Shown here: piece by piece, positions 44,727 to 56,600 of the stretch
Position numbering within the stretch: position 1 is the first letter of the stretch
Layout: each line of letters opens with the position of its first letter
Assembly: GCA_963795825.1 (NCBI GenBank)
Contig: CAWCIW010000001.1
Location: 1,240,001-1,304,000 of the forward strand
Source of the DNA: BOG-908 sp963795825
GTDB taxonomy: Bacteria; Pseudomonadota; Alphaproteobacteria; Acetobacterales; Acetobacteraceae
Reading direction: 5' to 3'
DNA: 64,000 bases
The notes under the pieces: generated by a model
The model's input: the letters and a program-made list of their open reading frames with translations, nothing else
Database searches by the model: none
Told to the model about the DNA's origin: nothing
Translations under genes and position numbers: made by a program

Positions 44727-45980
44727 GTGTCCGACCAGATCGCGCCCCGCCGCCCCCTCTCCCAGCGCCTCGCGCGCTCGGCCGCGGTGTTCGGCCCCGG
44801 CCTCGTCGTCATGCTCGCCGATACCGACGTCGGCAGCGTCATCACCGCAGGCCAGAGCGGCGTGCAGTTCGGCTATCGGCTGCTCGGCCAGCAGCTCATC
44901 CTCATTCCCATCCTCTACATGGTGCAGGAGCTCACCGTCCGCCTCGGCATCTTCACCGGCCGCGGCCACGGCGAGCTCATCGCGGAAACCTTCGGGCGCT
45001 TCTGGGCCTGGGTGTCCGCCATCGGCCTCGCCATCGCCACCGCCGGCGCCCTGCTGACGGAGTTCTCCGGCGTGGCCGGCGTGGGCGAGCTCTACGGCGT
45101 GCCGCGCGCGATTACCCTATCGCTGGCCGCGGTCGCCCTGCTGATCGTGGTGCTCACCGGCTCGTATCGCCGCGTGGAGCGGGTGGCGATCGCGGTCGGC
45201 TTGTTCGAGTTCGCGTTCTTCTTCGTGGCCTGGGCCGCGCATCCCGGCGTGGCGGACATGGCGCGCGGTGCCATCAGCATACCCTGGCGCAACCCCGACT
45301 ATCTGTATCTCTCGGCAGCCAATATCGGCGCGGTGATCATGCCGTGGATGGTGTTCTACCAGCAATCGGCGGTGGCCGATAAGAAGCTCGCACCGGAACA
45401 CTACACCGCCGCACGCATAGATACCGCGGTGGGCGCGGTGGTCACCCAGCTTGTGATGGCCGCCGTGCTGATCGCCTGCGCGGCCACGATTGGCGCGCAC
45501 AACCCGAACACCAGCCTCACCACGGTGGGCGAGATGAGCCAGGCGCTCACGCCATTCCTGGGGCAGGGCGCCGGGCGGCTGGTGTTCTCGCTCGGCGTGC
45601 TGGGTGCGGGGCTGGTGGCCGCGATCGTGGCGTCACTGGCGCTGGCCTGGGGCGTGGGCGAGGTGGCCGGCTACAAGCGCTCGCTGGAATTGCGGCCGCT
45701 GCAGGCGCGGTGGTTCTACGGCGTGTACAGCGTGTGCGTGGTGGCAGGCGCCGTGCTCGTGGGCGTGTGGCCGAACCTGGTGAGCCTGAACGTCGGCGTG
45801 CAGGTGATGAACGCGCTTCTGCTGCCGCTGGTGCTGGGCTTCCTGGTGGCGCTCGCGGTGTTCGGGTTGCCGGGCGAGCACCGGTTGCGCGGCTGGTATA
45901 TGTGGGTGGTGATCGTGGTGACCGGGCTCACCACCGCGCTCGGCGTGTTCGGCGGGTTTGCGGGCGCGGGGTTGTTCTAG
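44727..45980 (+). CDS. Nramp-related divalent metal transporter with altered metal-site motifs
   Basis: A GTG at 44727 with an AGGAG site gives a 417-residue protein with ~11 helices and the Nramp (SLC11) fold. Helix 1 reads FGPGLVVMLADTDVGSVITA, where manganese/iron Nramps have DPGN, and helix 6 reads NIGAVIMPWMVFYQQSAVAD, where they have MPH. This departure resembles the Nramp-related magnesium transporter (NRMT) branch, in which the binding site is remodelled for hydrated Mg2+. The first Asp-Thr-Asp and the loss of the His are visible; the transported ion cannot be proved from sequence. Confidence 0.85.
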   Translation: MSDQIAPRRPLSQRLARSAAVFGPGLVVMLADTDVGSVITAGQSGVQFGYRLLGQQLILIPILYMVQELTVRLGIFTGRGHGELIAETFGRFWAWVSAIGLAIATAGALLTEFSGVAGVGELYGVPRAITLSLAAVALLIVVLTGSYRRVERVAIAVGLFEFAFFFVAWAAHPGVADMARGAISIPWRNPDYLYLSAANIGAVIMPWMVFYQQSAVADKKLAPEHYTAARIDTAVGAVVTQLVMAAVLIACAATIGAHNPNTSLTTVGEMSQALTPFLGQGAGRLVFSLGVLGAGLVAAIVASLALAWGVGEVAGYKRSLELRPLQARWFYGVYSVCVVAGAVLVGVWPNLVSLNVGVQVMNALLLPLVLGFLVALAVFGLPGEHRLRGWYMWVVIVVTGLTTALGVFGGFAGAGLF

Positions 45981-46024
45981 ATCGGTTGGCGGCCTCGCCC
46001 GCCATCTTCAGCGTGGCGTGAGAA

Positions 46025-46048
46025 AGCCGGCAGCTCCCCTGCTGCCGG
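46025..46048. terminator. GC-rich hairpin in the Nramp-like/GH18-like convergent gap
   Basis: GCCGGCAGC and GCTGCCGGC form a 9-bp perfect stem with loop TCCCCT, about 45 bases after the Nramp-like stop and before the convergent GH18-like gene end. There is no T-tract. This is one of the few convergent gaps without a palindromic element. Confidence 0.45.
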
Positions 46049-46133
46049 CCTGGGCCGGACCGGCGACGCAAATCGGCCGCTCCGTCGATCGCAGCCCGGC
46101 ACTCTTCGCGGCAATGCCGGGCCGCAATCCCCG

Positions 46134-47072
46134 CTACTTCGCGCCGCCCACGCCTGTCGTTATCGCATGCGCGTATTGCTGAACCTTGCTGGTTCCGGCG
46201 ATCTGATCGAAGATCCAGACCCAGCCACCGGTGATGCCGCACTGCGTGTGCCAGCCCTTCATCTTCGCCTGGGTCTGCGCCGGCGAGAGTTCCGGCGCCG
46301 CGGAGGTCTGGTCGGATATACCGGGATAAACCGGAACGCTTCCGAAATTCCAGCCCTGGCAGGGATCGTTATACATTCCGCCGGCGAAGGTTTGCAGATG
46401 CACGCCGTCGACCAGTCCGGCCTGCTTCCTGTTGATTTCGGAAACCAGCGAGATCCAGTATTTGTTTTCCGTGTAGGGGTTGATCGTCACCTTGTAGCCG
46501 AGAGTCCCGAGCATCAGCGCAAATTTGCTTGTGGTGGGTCCATCATAGCCGTTCTCGTCGTCGAAATCGATTGCGTCGACGGGAAGGGCCGCCTTCAGCG
46601 CCGCGAAATCCTTGTAGAGAATGCTGTCCGGCCCGGTGCCCTGCGACTTGACCAGCGCCGAGATGTCTTCCCAATCACCATAATTCGAAGAGCCGACGCT
46701 GAAGGTTATCCGCTTGATGGATCCCTGCTTCATCTTGTTCAGGTCGGCCAGGAAGTGCGGATAGGTCTTCTGTCCGATATACCCGCCAGCCGAGGTCAGC
46801 GGGAATTCGCCGTTCAGGTTCAGGTCGCCCGCTTTGTTGACTTCGACGCTCCAGACAATGAGTTCGTTGAATCCGGAGTTCCTGATCTCGTTGATGTTGC
46901 GCAGGACGTGTTTGTAGACCGGGCCGCCGCCCAGAATGCCCACGTACCCCGTTTGTGCGGAAGCCGCGCCGGAGACGGCGGCCAGCGCGCAGGTGGTCAA
47001 TGCACAGCCGATCCGCAGGACCGCGCGGCTGTTCCAGGCGCGCTTGAGTTCCTGCGGCGACGGTCGATGCAT
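46134..47072 (-). CDS. Secreted GH18-like (chitinase-fold) protein
   Basis: This 312-residue protein has a signal region CALTTCALAAVSGAASAQTG. The mature protein looks like a single TIM barrel: YVGILGGGPVYKHVLRNINE, FNELIVWSVEVNKAGDLNLN, KRITFSVGSSNYGDWEDISA, then VDAIDFDDENGYDGPTTSKF, where DAIDFDDE fits the GH18 active-site motif DxxDxDxE, and GVHLQTFAGGMYNDPCQGWN, GWHTQCGITGGWVWIFDQIA. GH18 enzymes cleave chitin or peptidoglycan-like glycans; catalytic activity is plausible because the acid Glu is present. An alternative ATG at 47096 has a better ribosome site (AAAGGA) but lies in another frame. Confidence 0.75.
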   Translation of the reverse strand: MHRPSPQELKRAWNSRAVLRIGCALTTCALAAVSGAASAQTGYVGILGGGPVYKHVLRNINEIRNSGFNELIVWSVEVNKAGDLNLNGEFPLTSAGGYIGQKTYPHFLADLNKMKQGSIKRITFSVGSSNYGDWEDISALVKSQGTGPDSILYKDFAALKAALPVDAIDFDDENGYDGPTTSKFALMLGTLGYKVTINPYTENKYWISLVSEINRKQAGLVDGVHLQTFAGGMYNDPCQGWNFGSVPVYPGISDQTSAAPELSPAQTQAKMKGWHTQCGITGGWVWIFDQIAGTSKVQQYAHAITTGVGGAK

Positions 47073-47500
47073 CAGAGAATTTAATCATGCAGAATCCTTT
47101 CGTTGACGTACTTACGTTGCAACGTCCGTCGGGCGCCCGCAAGCGCAGAGATCCTGATGATTGCCATCCGACATCGGGACAAATAGGCCAGCTTTGTATG
47201 CCCGGACCGGAGGCTGCGGGGCCGTTTTCGACCATGGCGCGAACCCTGCGACTGAAGCTCGACGCCGTGGTGTTCAGCGCGTCACCCGACTGTGCCTCAA
47301 TTGTCCGGTGATACCGCCACACCGTGCGCCTGGGCCTGCGCGAACGACCCGAAACAATCTCGGGTCGAGGTTCGTCCCTATTGCTGCGCGTGCGATCCGA
47401 AGCGAACCGACATCGGGCAGCTCTGACCACAGCATGACCGGCGCAGGCCGACCCCGGCGTCCGGCCGCCGCGATACCAGTCAAGGTTGAGATTGACGCAT
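47073..47500. other. Non-coding stretch with no recognised gene
   Basis: About 430 bases between the GH18-like start and element E20 hold no convincing coding frame; short frames lack family resemblance and ribosome sites. The GH18 promoter should lie here. The last 30 bases (GATACCAGTCAAGGTTGAGA...) resemble the flank of element E8. Confidence 0.5.
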
Positions 47501-47684
47501 TCAAGGCAAGAAAGCAGTCCTTTTTCGAGAAAAAGGACCAAAAAGCTTTTGCTCCGACGCCTGCACAAAGGCCTACTTTCGCATTGCAAGTCGATGCGGC
47601 TGCAATGATAGCCAAATCGTCGTGCAGGCGTCATTGCAAAAGCTTTTTGCTTCTTTTTCTCGAAAAAGAAGGCCTTGCTTACCT
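47501..47684. repeat. Intergenic nested-palindrome element E20 (arms B/A)
   Basis: The left arm GTCCTTTTTCGAGAAAAAGGAC with CAAAAAGCTTTTGC and right arm GCAAAAGCTTTTTGC with TTCTTTTTCTCGAAAAAGAA enclose CGACGCCTGCACAAAGGCCT... The core is close to identical to E8 and, inverted, to E21. It ends at the stop codon of the giant adhesin gene. Confidence 0.93.
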
Positions 47685-50600
47685 AAAGCCCGTGAGCCTT
47701 CCGACGCCGCTCCTCATCGCTCTCCCCACTCACGCTAAGCACCTCAACCTCGATGACAGACGGCAACTGGCTCTCCGTATGCCCGCCATTGAGAGCCTGC
47801 GCCGCAGCCTGCGTGGCGCCCGCCGTGGAGCTGGCAGCCTCCACAGAAGTCAGGCTGACCGAGGGTGCCGCCGCGTTCCCGGAAGTCTTGCCCCCCGAGG
47901 TGAAGCCTGCCGTGTTCGCCAACCGCGCCGCGGCCAGGTTCAGGTTGCCCGAGGAGCGCACGCCCGCCTCGCCGGCGTCGATCGTGCCCACCGGCGCGGT
48001 CAGGTCGATGTTGCCTGGCGGGATCGACGCCAAAGGCTGCTGGGTGGCGATGCCGGCGCCGCTGGTCGGCACGGCCGGCGTCTCCACCAGCCCGCCGGTA
48101 TCGTCGTAGCTGATGATAGGCGGGTTGAACACGACGGTGGTGCGCGCCCCGATGCCCGCGTTGATGTCGCCGTCCGACGACCAGATCTGGATGTTGCCGC
48201 CCGCATTGGTGAAGATACGGCTCTTGCCGAGCAGCACGCTGCCGTCGGAGAAGATCGCGATATTGCCGGAGCCGTTGGTGATGATGCCAGTGCCGGCACC
48301 GGGGTTCGCGCCGCCCGACGTGCCGATCACCAGCTGGCCGCCGGGGTTGAGCACCTCGATGTTGCCGCCATGCTCGGTGGCGATGCCGGCGTCGAACTGG
48401 CCGAGCGGAATGCTGGTCTGCGAAATGACGTTGCCGCTGGCCATGGTCAGCGCGCCGGCATAGCCCGCCGGCGTGCCGTTCGTGGTGGTGGCGCCGTTGG
48501 TGCCGGGCAGCAGCGCGTCGATCACCTGGCGGCCGCGCGCGTAGCTGAGGTGGAAGCGGCTGGCGGGGTCGTTGTATTGTCGGCCGCTGGCGAGAAGTTC
48601 GGTGAAGAACAGGCCGCGCAGGAATGCGTCCTGGCTCGCGACGGGCACGTTGGCGGCGTTCTGGAACCAGGCCAGCGCGCCGGCTTGCGTGCCGGTATAG
48701 AAGTAGTTCTGCTGCAGGTAGGCCAGGAGCTGGTCGGCATAGGTCTGCTGAACCTTGCCAATATTAGCCGCCGACGTGATCGGCAGTGCCAGGTCGGCCT
48801 GGTTGGCCGGGTCCAGATACAGGTCGGCGAACGCGCTGTAGTCGGCGCCGGTGGCCAGGCCGGCCGATACATACAAATCGGCGCCGCCGGTGAGGCTGAT
48901 CGGCGCGCCGGATAGCAGCGAGCCGAGGCTCTTGATCGCGCCATAGGCCAGGACCGAGATGCCGTTCGCTCCCTGGGCAAAGCCGATCTGCTGGATGTTG
49001 CGGCCGGCATCCACCTCGAGCAGGCCGGGCCCGCCCACGTAGAAATAGCCGCTCAGTATGTCGCGCCCGGCGGACACCACGGAGACCGACTGCGCAGTGG
49101 TGTTGAGGAACAGGTCGCCGCTGGCGGTGGCATAGGAGTCGGTGCCGAAGCCGGCCTGGTTCTGCTGGGCGGCGCCGGCCGGACCGTCGGGGCGGGTGCC
49201 GCTGTCGACGATATCCTGCGCCGCCATGATACGGACCGGCTTGGCGGCGAGATACCATTGCGGCAGCGTTTCGGCGGACGTCGTGGCACCCGGCGCCACC
49301 GCGCTGGCAAAGGTCAGGGTCTGGCCGGTAACCAGATCGAGGATATCGCCGCCCGCCGCGTAGAACAGCGCCGGCGTGGCCGCGGCCCTGGCCGAGAGAT
49401 AGCCGGTGGTGGGGGTATCCGGCTCGAGCGCGAACAGCGCCAGCGTCGACTGCGTGGTTGCCGCACCGGTGCGTATGTTGGTCAGCGCCACGGCCTGGTT
49501 GCCGAGATCCGTGCTGAAGGCCGGGTCGAGCGGCCGGGACAGGCCGGCGGGATCGGCGCCCGAGAGGTCGATCGCCATGCCGTTGCCCTGGATGGAGCCG
49601 CCGGCCAGGAAGGCGAGCTGCTGGTTCGACGAGGGCGCCAGCTCGAGTGCGAGCTGTGCGGGGGCCGTGGCGTTGCCGAACGTGATGTCGCCCGCCGCCG
49701 CGGTTACGTAGAGCTGGGACGGATAGACGAAGCGGTTGTCAGTGGCGGCATCGTTGATGAGAAACGTCTGTGCGGTGTTCTCCGCGAATTCCGAGGTTAT
49801 CGGCGCTGCGTTGCCGCCCGCGGCGAACAGCGAGAGGGCGGTGGCGGGCGTCCACAACGTGAAGCCGGTGGCGCCGCCGGTGGTCGAGAGCGAATCGTCG
49901 ATGGCCGATTGCAGCACGCGCGTCAGGCTCTGCGTGGTGACCCGGCCCGGGTCGGCCACGCCGTCCAGCACGAGGTCGCGCTGCGTGTTGACCGACACCG
50001 TGCCGTCGCCGGGCACGATTGTCAGGCCGTCGCTGGCGGTGAGCAGCGGGGTGTAGGGCGAGAGCGGGCGCGGGTCCGGCTCGTTCGTCGTGCTGCTGCC
50101 GGGGTAGGTCTCGTCCAGCCGGCCGACCGCACCGGCGGAGATGGCGATGTTGCCGCGCAGGTCGATCACCGTGCCGTTCAGCGTGGCACCGCCCTGCCCG
50201 TTGAGTGCGGCGCCGCTACCGCCCGAGTAGGCCTGCGCGTCGATCGGATTGATCGTGCCGGCCACCCGCAAAGTCAGGTTGCCGCCGCCGGTCTGCAGGA
50301 TGGATTGCGTGCCGTTGGTGGAGATCTCGCGGCCGGTGCTGCCGACGGCGATGACCAGGCCTTCGCCGCGCGCGGCTGCGTTCGACACGCTGCCGGTCAG
50401 CCCGTCGCCGGAGCGGTCGGTGGTCTGGCCGGCGTCCTGCCCGGCGATCACCGTCACGTTGCCGCCGCCCAGCGCGCCGATGCCCTGGAAGCCGGTGAGC
50501 TGGGTGGGCGAAAAGCTGAAGCCGACATCGCCTGCGCTATAAGGATAGACCAGGGTGCCGAAATTGATCCACCAGGCGGTGCTGATGCCGAGCTGCGTGC

Positions 50601-53600
50601 TGCCCTGGCGCCACAGCCAGTTGCCCACGCCGTCGCTGGTCAGATAGGCGCCGCCGCCGGCCGTCGAGATCGCGCCGCCATACAGGTCGCCCGTCACGCT
50701 GCCCTGCGCAGACAGCAGCACGTCGCCGCCGCCGGACGGGTAGTTGGCCCGGTAGGTGCTGCGCAGGATCTGGTTGTAGGTGGAGTTCAGCCCGCCAGGG
50801 ACGACGTATTTGTCGCCGTTGACGCCCTCGCGCGGCAGGTCGTAGGGCGCGTTCGCGGCGGCGCCGCCGGGCAGCGGGTCCTGCGCGCCGGCGGTGTAGA
50901 TGCCGTAGAGCGAGCTCTGGTCGAAATCCCCGCCCGCCAGCAGCGACAGATTCCCGGTGCCGGTGCGTATGACGCTGAAGGCGGGATCGCCGTTCTGATT
51001 GATCCCGTTTGGCGCGATCAGGTAGTGCTGGTCGTCCAGTATCAGGCTGCCCGGCGCCTGGTTGGCGGTATTGGCCGGCACGGCGAGCGCGCCGCCATCG
51101 AGCACCGAGCGCGGCAGCACGGCATGGGTGTCCGCGCTCGCCTGGTTGGCGCCGGCGACGAAGCCCAGATCCCACGATTGCGAGCCGGCAGGCAGCAGAT
51201 CCGACAGCGCGTAGAGGTAGCCCTGCACCTTGTCACTGTTGGGGCCTACGAGTTCGGTGGCGCGCAAGGCCAGGCGGGTGACCAGCGTGCCGTCGGGCAG
51301 GCCGAACTGGGCGTCGGTGTTGGAGGGGATGAAGGCATCCACCGGCAGCGTGCCGGTGCGCTTGGAGAGCGTCAGCGTGGTGTCGTCGAAGATCGACAGC
51401 AGGGTGCCGGCCGGCACCAGTGTGTTCTGTGCGACCTGCACCGGAGCGGGGAACAGGCTGCCGGCGCTGAACAGGCTGCCCGGCGGGATCACCGTGCCGC
51501 CCGGCAGAAAGGTCCCGGACGCGATCACGCTGCCATTGGCCTCGATGATCAGCGCGGTGGTCACGAAGCCGCCCTGCGGGATGATCACGCCGAGGCCGTT
51601 GGCATCCGCCGCAACCCTGGCGCTGAACGGGATCACCTCGTTGGCGCCGATATTGGCCGAGGCGATGGTGATCGCGTAGTTCAGCGAAACCGGCCGCGAC
51701 TCGTCGAACGTGGTGCCGGGCAGCAATTGGATGTGGTGGTAGGTGGTGGTCACCCCCTTGATCGTGGTGGTCACCACCAGGCTGGAGGGCAGGATCACGT
51801 CGGCGCCGAGCGGGTCGTAGGCCGCACCGGCGTTGTTGACCGACGGCGCGAACACGAGCCAGCCGTCATCGGCCAGAATGTAGTTGGCGGGCTTCTTGTC
51901 CGGCGGCGGGGCGAACCCGTCGGTGACGCTGCCGTTCACCACCAGGTCGTTTGCCGCACGGAACAGGATCGCGCCCGGCTCGCCGGAGCCGTACACGCCC
52001 GCGACCTGCGCCAGGCCATAGGGCGTAGGGTCCGAGTAGCGGTAGAAGGAGAGGTCGACGTCGCCGCTGATGGTGATGTTGCCGTTCGGAGGCCGCCGTG
52101 CTGTCGATCTCCACGCCGGGGCGCAGGTGGAAGCTGGACGCGTAGCCGGTCAGTCCTGCCAGGCGGCCGGCCAGTGCGGTATTGGCGCCGGCGGCGTCGA
52201 TGAAGGCGGTGCTGTCGGCATCGATGGCGTTCAGCGTGAGGATCGGCGTGCCGGGCTTGGCGGCGTGGCCGCGCGCGCTCTGCGCCACGGTGCCGTTCGC
52301 GTCGGTGGCCAGGTAGGTGCGCCAGGCATACAGCGCGATGCTCTGCGCGCCGAGCACGTCTAACGGGGCGGCGGCGGTGATCGCCGCGTCGTCGGCGCCC
52401 ACGCGCGCCACGTTCAGCACGAGCTGCCCCTGCGGCGCGTCGGCCGCGGCGGGGCTTGCATTTGAGAGCCCGGCGTAGCGGAGATCGACCGTGCCGCCGA
52501 GCAGCGCCAGGGTGCCCGCGATGCTGGTCAGCGTCACATGGGCGCGGTTGTCGGCGTCGATCGGCTGGCCGTAGCTGTCGAGCGCGGTCCGGCTGGCATG
52601 GGCGTCCAGCAGCGCGGTGGTCTCGATCGTCAGGTTCTGCTGGGCGGCCAAAGTGATGGCGCCGGGGCCGGTGCCGGAGGCGTCGATGATGCCGGCCACA
52701 TCGATGCTGCCGAGATCGGCGGTCACGCTGATCGCGGACGCCGCGAGCAGCGCGTGGCCGCCGGTGTCGTTGCCGATGACCAGGTTGGTGCTCGCGGTGC
52801 CGGACGGGCCGATATCGGTGCCGAACTCGAAGCTGCGGCTGGCGGTGAAGCCGCCGGCATTCAGGCCAGCGTTTATGTGCGTCGAACGCCGAGCCGCCCG
52901 GCAACACGTTGGCGGCCTGGGTGGCGGACGCCAGCGTGCCGGCGATCACCGTGAAGCTGCCGCCGGTCTGGCCCGCATCGGCAGAGCCGAGCAGCGTGCC
53001 GTCCAGCGCCACCCCGCCGGCAAGCGCGTCGAAGGCGACCGAGCCGGCGGACGTGCCGGTGGCGGATACGTCCACCGTCGATCCGGTGGCCAGCGTGATG
53101 CTGCCGGCCGTGCTCTCGAAGGCCAGCGTGCCGCCCGGCGCATACAGGGTCTGGTCGAAGAAATGCACCGCGCGCCCGGAGAGGTCGAGCCTGGCCGCGG
53201 CGGTGATTTCGATGGCACCTTGCGCGGTCGCGTCGAGCTGGCCGGAGGGCAGGGCGACATTGGTGTCGAGCGTGATCGCGCTGGCCGCCAGGTCGATCTG
53301 GCCGCCGAGCGTGTTCACCGGCGCGATCGGCGCGTTGCCGGCCGTGCGGGTGAGCGCGAGCGCGCCGCCTGCGGTGAGCTGTAGGATAGCGGCCGAATCC
53401 GTGGTGACGAGCGGGGCGGCCAGCGTGAGATTGCCGCCGGTGCCGGGGCTGCCATAGGTCGGCTGCGACGCATAGACGGCGAGCGCGCTCTGGTTGTTGG
53501 CGGTGATCTCCGTGGTGCCGGTCAGCGTCACGTTGCCGAAGCCGGCGATCACGCGGTCCAGCACGATCTGGTCGTTCTGCTGGGTGTCCGGCCCGTAGCC

Positions 53601-56600
53601 GAGCGTGATTGTGCCGGCGGTGATCGCCAGCGCGCCTTCCGGCTGGCCCTTCAGCCCGGCGGCGATCTGGCCGCCCGGCAGGCCGGAGATGGCGATGCCG
53701 CCATTGGCATTGAGGGCCAGGCTGCCGGTGGCGGCGATACCGCTCCAGGTGAAGTTCGCCGCCGTGATCGACGCCGCCTGGGTGTCGGGCGCGCCCACTG
53801 CCGGGGCCGCCACGCTGGCCGCGGTCGCGGTTGTGGCGGCCGACACCGGTGCGGCCACGCCGTAGATCGCCGGCGTGTTGAGCACCAGGTTCGTGCGGCC
53901 GGTATCGAGCGCCACCGGGCCCACGAGGTTCACCTCCTGGGTCGCTGTCAAAGTGAGCACGCTGGAGGCCGGCGTGCCGAGCGCCGGGTTGCCGTTCAGC
54001 AGCGTGGACAGCGATTGCGGGGTCAGGCTGAAGCCGGACGGCAACTGGCTGGCATAGGCGGCCAGCGATTGCGCGCTGCCGATGTTGATCGCGGCCACCG
54101 CGATCGAGACGTCCGCCGCGCCCAGATTGGCGCTGCCGGCGATGGTGACCACGGTGTCGTTCGGCGCCACCACGTCGAGGCTGCCGGCGGCCAGAACACC
54201 GCTGCCCGCGCCGATGCTGATCGCCGCACCGGTCGAGGGCTGGGTGTTCGGCACGAACACCACATGGCCGTTGCTGATGTCGAGCACCGGGTAGGCGGTG
54301 TTCTGGAACTGGTTGTTGAACAGGTAGCCGTTGGTGGCGTCGTAGGCCGCCGGGCCGGCGCCCAGCGTGCTGATGGTGCCGCCCGGCTCGACGGTGATCT
54401 GGCCGGACGCGACGGTGGTGAGCAGGATGTCGCCCGCCACCAGAACGGCGTGCGGCATGATGTCGACCGAAGGGGTGAGCGCGCCGCTGGCGTTGATGTC
54501 GAAGGTGTCGGCGGCGGTGATGCTGGTGGTGAGCGTGCCGCCCAGCACCAGGCGCGGGATGTCGAGCGCGTCCAGCGTGGCGGCGTCGAGCGCCACCGTG
54601 CCTGGCGGGGCCACGTCGCCGCGGCCGGTGACGACGATCGGCAGCGTGCTGTCGACCTCTATGGTGGCGCCGTAGCCGCCGGCGGCCGGCGCTTTCAGCA
54701 GCGCGGTGGCGGGCAGCGTGAGCGCCGGCAGCGTGGCGAGGCTGCCGGTGGTGGTCGCCGTGGCACCGCCCGACGGCCGTCGCCGGGGGAGGTGCCGGAG
54801 GTCGTGGTGCCTGAGGTGGAGGTGCCGGAGCTTGAGGTGCCGGTGCTTTAGTTTATTGCGGCCGGTGCTTGAAGTGCCGGTGCTCGAAGTGCCCGTGCTC
54901 GACGTGCCCGTGCTGGACGTCACCAGACCCGGGTAGATCAGCTCGAGCGTTTTCGCGTCCTGCGGCAGGAACGGGCGCGGGCCGCCGAACTGGGTGGCCG
55001 AGGCCGCCTCGAAAATATTGTAGCTCTCCTCGTCGTATTGCGAGAGCTGGCGGACATTGGTGCCGCTGGTGATCAGCGCGTCGGTGGGAAGCGGGCTGCT
55101 GATCGCGGTGTTGGCGAAGCTGAGCGTCGCCGGCGAGACGGAGGTGAAGTTGCCCTGCGCCAGGTTGGCGCCGGCGGGCAGCACGCCGCCGGTGAGCTCG
55201 ATGCGGTAGCCGCCGGGCAGCAGCGCGTAATAGGCCGGCAGCAGCGTGTAGGTGCCGGCGGCAAGGCCGGGCACGCCCGCGCCGATGGTGATCTGCTCGC
55301 CCGGCTGGGTTGCGGTGTAGCCGGTATCGCCAGGAGCGGCGGCGGGCGCGTATTTGGCGCCGTAGCCGGGCAGGATGGCATAGACCGGATCGTTGGTGCG
55401 CAGGGGCGCCACCGCGGCGACCTGGGCGTCGGCATTGGCCAGTGCCGCGCCGGCGGAGATGTCGAGTAGCGGGGTGGTCAGCACGTCGGCCGAGCCGCCG
55501 CGGCCGAACACGAAGCCGGCGCCGGTGAGCGTGCCGCCGCCGCGCAGATCGAGCGTGGCGCCCTGGGCCGCGGTGATGGATTGCGCCTGCACGGTTATGC
55601 AGCGGCCGGAACATCGCCGGCGTGAAGCCGCCTGGCGCCTGGTAGGTGACGCCGTCGACGGTGCCGCCATACGGCACGGTCTGGCCATCCAGGCTGACCG
55701 AGGTGGTGCTGCCGGCGCCGAAGCTCACCTTGCTCGGGAACACCGTGGTGCTCTGTCCGCTGCCGTCGGAGAACACCAGCGTGCCTTCCGGCGCGCGCAC
55801 CGTGCCGTCCTGGACGATGTCGTCGGCGATGAACTGCAGGGTGCCGCCGATCGAGCTCGGGGGTGCCGCTGCGGCGCCCGGGGTGCGGGTGATCGTGATG
55901 GTGCCGCCATCGGCCAGGGCCGCCTGGTTGCTATTGGCCGGGTTGAAGCCGGCGATGACCTGGTTGTTCGCCGGGCCGGCGGCGCCGGCGCCCGTGGTGA
56001 GCTGGGCGGCTTCGAAGGCCAGGTTGCCGGCGCTGGCCAGGGTGCCCTTGCCGTCGGCGCTGCCGAGGAAGCGGATATCGCCGGTGCTGACGAAATCGGC
56101 CTGCACGAAGCCGAAGGAGACGGTGGAGACCCCCTTTGCCGGCGGTCCGATGATCTGCACCGGTGCGGGTGCGGTGCTGCCGGTGCCCGTCGTGCTACCG
56201 CCCGTGCTGCCGCTTGTGCCGCCGCCGCTGCTCGTGCCGCCGCCGCCGGACGCGCCGGCGCTCGTGGCGCTGCTGACCACCTGGCTGCCGCCGAGATCGA
56301 GCGTGTTGCCGATGTTTATCAGGTCGGCCAGCACCGCGAGCCTGGCGTCCGAGGCGACGCTGGACGGCACTGCATTGCCGATATCCGCGCTGACCGCGCC
56401 GGTGACGCCCACCAGATTGACGACCGGGGCGGAAATGCTGACCGAGCCGCCGCCGACGGTGTCGCCGATCGTCCCGGTGGCCAGGGTGATGCTGCTGGCG
56501 GCGCGCAGGGGGACACTGCCGTCGAACACGATCTCGCCGCCGAGGGCGGAGAGATTCACCAAGTCGTAGCCGCCGGCATCGATCTGCTGCTGCGAGACGC

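Noticed and set aside
47087..47311. 74-codon plus-strand frame upstream of the GH18-like gene
   Set aside because: No ribosome site, domain or plausible composition; it lies in what should be the promoter region of the minus-strand gene.
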